A stretch of 64,000 bases of DNA from Nocardia brasiliensis NBRC 14402 (lineage in GTDB: Bacteria; Actinomycetota; Actinomycetes; Mycobacteriales; Mycobacteriaceae): positions 1-64,000 of the forward strand of contig NZ_BAFT02000110.1 in assembly GCF_000308475.2 (NCBI RefSeq). Reading direction: 5' to 3'. Positions 61,888 to 64,000 of the stretch are shown one piece after another. The notes under the pieces are model-generated. The model ran no database searches. It was not told the origin of the DNA and saw only the letters and a program-made list of their open reading frames with translations. Made by a program: the position numbers and the translations under genes. Position 1 is the first letter of the stretch; the number at the start of each line of letters is the position of its first letter.

Positions 61888-63219
61888 ATGCGTACTTGGA
61901 CTCGGCGGGCAGCGAACGCGGTCGCGGCCTCGCTGGTTGCGCTGCTGGTGCCCGGCGTGGCGGTGGCCGTGCCGCCGGGACCCGCGGCAGGCGTGCCCGC
62001 GCTCGGACCGGATTTCCTGTGGGGCGTCGCCGCGTCCGGCTTTCAATCCGAAGGCCATGTACCGAAGAGCAACTGGACCAACTACATCGAAGACGAAGGT
62101 CTGGACCCGTATGGGAACTCGATCGACTTCTTCGACCGGTACGCCGCCGACATCGATCTCGCGAAATCGCTCGGCGTCAAGGTGTTCCGCATCGGTATCG
62201 AGTGGGCACGGCTGCAACCGACCGGCCCGGACCAGTGGGACGCCGACGGTTTCGCGTTCTACGACAAGGTGGTCGCCAAGATCGTCGCGGCGGGCATGCG
62301 GCCGATGATCACCCTCGATCACTGGGTGTATCCGGGCTGGGCCTTCGACGAGGGCGGCTGGGACTCCGACGGCATGGTCGAACACTGGCTGGCCAACATG
62401 AAGAAGGTGGTCGACCGGTACGACCGGCGAGATCCCCTGTGGGTCACCATCAACGAGCCGGTCGCCTACATCATGCACGAGGTGCACAAGAACGAGACCG
62501 ACCAGCGGGTGATGGAGGACCGGGTCGTCGAGGCGCACAACGCGATCTACGACTACATCCACCAGAAGCGTCGTACGGCGAAGGTGACCAGCAACTTCGG
62601 CTATGTCGCGGGCGAGGACGAGCAGGCCAACGGCCAGATCATCGAAAAGATCCGGGACCGGCTCGATTACGTGGGCGTCGACTACTACTTCGCGCGCGGC
62701 GCCGCCCCGTCCAGCGTGTCCGCCCCGGCCCGAGCCATCGCCGACGCGCAGTCCATCGGCATGTGGCAGCTACCGCTGCGGACCGAAGGCATCTACTATG
62801 CGCTGCAACGGTATTCGCGACTGTTTCCCGGAAAGCCACTCTATGTGGTGGAGAACGGCATGCCCACCGAGGACGGCACGCCTCGTCTGGACGGCTACAC
62901 CCGCAGCGACCATCTGCGCGACACCATCTACTGGCTGCAGCGGGCCAAGGCCGATGGCATGAACCTGATCGGCTACAACTACTGGAGCATCACCGACAAT
63001 TACGAATGGGGTAGCTACACACCGCGATTCGGGCTCTACCAGGTGGACGTCGCGGTCGATCCCGGTCTGGCCCGCAAGCCGACGGACGCCGTCGCCACCT
63101 ATACCGCGATCATCGGCGACGGCGGCGTCCCCGCCGACTACCAACCGACCCGCGAGCCCGCCCCCTGCCACGTCGTCGACTGGTACAACGGCTGCACCGA
63201 TCCCGGCCCGGTCCCGTAA
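61888..63219 (+). CDS. Secreted GH1-family beta-glucosidase-like protein
   Basis: A 443-residue secreted enzyme. The signal peptide (VAASLVALLVPGVAVAVPPG) is followed by the GH1 barrel, FLWGVAASGFQSEG. The acid/base is Glu190 in TINEP, and the nucleophile Glu322 in YVVENGMP. GYNYWSITDNYEWG completes the glycone site. It should hydrolyse beta-glucosides outside the cell. No Shine-Dalgarno precedes ATG 61888; TATATT lies 9-15 bases upstream and suggests a leaderless message. The protein ends in a Cys-containing tail. Confidence 0.9.
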   Translation: MRTWTRRAANAVAASLVALLVPGVAVAVPPGPAAGVPALGPDFLWGVAASGFQSEGHVPKSNWTNYIEDEGLDPYGNSIDFFDRYAADIDLAKSLGVKVFRIGIEWARLQPTGPDQWDADGFAFYDKVVAKIVAAGMRPMITLDHWVYPGWAFDEGGWDSDGMVEHWLANMKKVVDRYDRRDPLWVTINEPVAYIMHEVHKNETDQRVMEDRVVEAHNAIYDYIHQKRRTAKVTSNFGYVAGEDEQANGQIIEKIRDRLDYVGVDYYFARGAAPSSVSAPARAIADAQSIGMWQLPLRTEGIYYALQRYSRLFPGKPLYVVENGMPTEDGTPRLDGYTRSDHLRDTIYWLQRAKADGMNLIGYNYWSITDNYEWGSYTPRFGLYQVDVAVDPGLARKPTDAVATYTAIIGDGGVPADYQPTREPAPCHVVDWYNGCTDPGPVP

Positions 63220-63225
63220 CGCCGA

Positions 63226-63597
63226 CTACCCGTCGCTGCCCGCGACGAGCACGGCGACGAGCGCGATCGCGCCCGGCAACGCCTGTACCAGCAGAATTCG
63301 CCGACTCGCAGTGGCAGCGCCGTAGACTCCCGCGACAACCACGCAGGCGGTGAAGAAGATCATCGCCGCATGCCCGACCGGGTCCGCGGCGAGCAATCCC
63401 CAGATCAGACCGGCGGCGAGAAAACCGTTGTACAGTCCCTGGTTCGCCGCGAGCACCTTTGTCTGCTCGGCGAATTCGGCGGAGCTGCCGAACGCCGCCC
63501 GCACCCGCGGCGTGGTCCACAGGAACATTTCCATCGCCAGGATGTAGACGTGCAGGGCCGCGACCAGCCCGACCAGGATCTCCGCTGCTACGCGCAC
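63226..63597 (-). CDS. DUF1304 membrane protein
   Basis: A 123-residue membrane protein with four helices. ILVGLVAALHVYILAMEMFLW and AFGSSAEFAEQTKVLAANQGLYNGFLAAG are the DUF1304 hallmarks. Start GTG 63597. Its function is unknown. It follows the transpeptidase gene of the window edge on the same strand, but a strong terminator lies between. Confidence 0.85.
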   Translation of the reverse strand: MRVAAEILVGLVAALHVYILAMEMFLWTTPRVRAAFGSSAEFAEQTKVLAANQGLYNGFLAAGLIWGLLAADPVGHAAMIFFTACVVVAGVYGAATASRRILLVQALPGAIALVAVLVAGSDG

Positions 63598-63643
63598 GAT
63601 CGACTCGCTTCCTCGAAGGGGCCGGGGCCGGCCGGGTGAAAGA

Positions 63644-63674
63644 AAACGGGATGTCCGTGCTGGACATCCCGTTT
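63644..63674 (-). terminator. Intrinsic terminator for the edge transpeptidase gene
   Basis: AAACGGGATGTCC and GGACATCCCGTTT form a perfect 13-bp stem with a 5-nt loop. On the minus strand the stem is followed by a T-rich run (TTTTCTTT), so it is a classical terminator for the gene at 63699. Confidence 0.85.
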
Positions 63675-63698
63675 CGGGTCATGAACGGTGCCGGGTGG

Positions 63699-64000
63699 TT
63701 ATTCCACGACCTGGACGATGTCGCCCGGCTCGAGGTGGCGGTAGGTCGCCTCGGCGGCGTCGGGGTTCATTCGGATACAGCCGTGGGACATCGAATCGAG
63801 CGGGCCGATGTGGGTGGCGATGTCACCGTCGAAGAAGACGGCGAATTCCATCGGAGCATTGTGCATCGTGCTCCAGAAGTGTTCCCGCTTGAAATCGACG
63901 TCGAAGACGCCGACGTGCGATTCGTAGCCCGGCCTGCCGATCTCGATCGGCTTGGGACCGTAGATGGTCTTGCCGTCCTCCATCAGCCACACTTCCTTGG
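63699..64000 (-). CDS. L,D-transpeptidase, C-terminal part (runs off the window)
   Basis: About 100 residues of a YkuD-domain protein; the 5' part lies beyond base 64000. GRPGYESHVGVFDV and HIGPLDSMSHGCIRMNPDAAE carry the active His and Cys of the SHGC motif. It makes 3-3 cross-links in peptidoglycan. It differs from the transpeptidase at 34833 in lacking the SHGCLN variant. The gene ends 25 bp before a strong terminator. Confidence 0.85.
   Translation of the reverse strand, partial: KEVWLMEDGKTIYGPKPIEIGRPGYESHVGVFDVDFKREHFWSTMHNAPMEFAVFFDGDIATHIGPLDSMSHGCIRMNPDAAEATYRHLEPGDIVQVVE

Overview
The window is high-GC actinobacterial DNA, most likely from Nocardia or a close mycolate-making relative (Corynebacteriales). 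The clues are an Ag85-type mycolyltransferase-like esterase, PapA-type acyltransferases, a LytR-CpsA-Psr protein, two L,D-transpeptidases, an F420/PPOX-type reductase, a DesA3-like desaturase and several starts that look leaderless or use GTG/TTG. I saw no rRNA, tRNA, CRISPR array or intact transposase gene.

Layout. 0.1-4.0 kb: a minus-strand cluster of two paralogous PapA/condensation-type acyltransferases around a degenerate cytochrome P450. 4.1-8.2 kb: a zinc-ribbon miniprotein divergent from a CGNR regulator, a gene-poor stretch with three 29-bp repeats, a DUF2252 protein and a flavin amine oxidase. 8.4-15.3 kb: a five-gene plus-strand block (small secreted protein, a 1641-residue extremely hydrophobic exported protein, a soluble protein, a one-helix membrane protein, a lipoprotein). 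I recognise no part of this block; it is the best candidate for an undescribed system. 15.3-17.1 kb: a cargo segment flanked by 90-bp direct repeats at a lipoprotein/ROK junction. 17.0-21.5 kb: ROK repressor divergent from a xylose/ribose-type ABC importer. 21.6-23.9 kb: mycolyltransferase-like esterase and CDF zinc exporter. 23.9-24.55 kb: a 640-bp foldback mobile element with CTAG target duplication, inserted exactly between two convergent stop codons.

24.5-40 kb is ordinary accessory chromosome: amidase, FUSC transporter, SRPBCC proteins, LCP ligase, an SDR lacking its catalytic Tyr, a canonical P450 divergent from an HxlR regulator, a PLP decarboxylase, an L,D-transpeptidase, a GlxA-type regulator divergent from a SnoaL-like protein, and an M24 peptidase. 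40.4-42 kb holds two methyltransferases. 42-48.8 kb is a glycerol locus: glpF-glpK-glpD on the minus strand, divergent from an IclR regulator and a second glycerol kinase, with two matching operator-like palindromes between them. 48.8-50.1 kb is a fatty acid desaturase. 50.8-56.5 kb is a beta-oxidation-type operon (thiolase, two MaoC hydratases, SDR, acyl-CoA ligase) ending in a regulator with two TetR DNA-binding domains, with a strong palindrome at the operon promoter. 56.9-64 kb: F420/PPOX protein, DUF72, DUF4254, GH43 and GH1 glycosidases, DUF1304 and a second, truncated-by-window L,D-transpeptidase.

Limits: all calls rest on reading the sequence and family motifs from memory; no database search was run. 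Repeats and hairpins were found by eye and more may exist.
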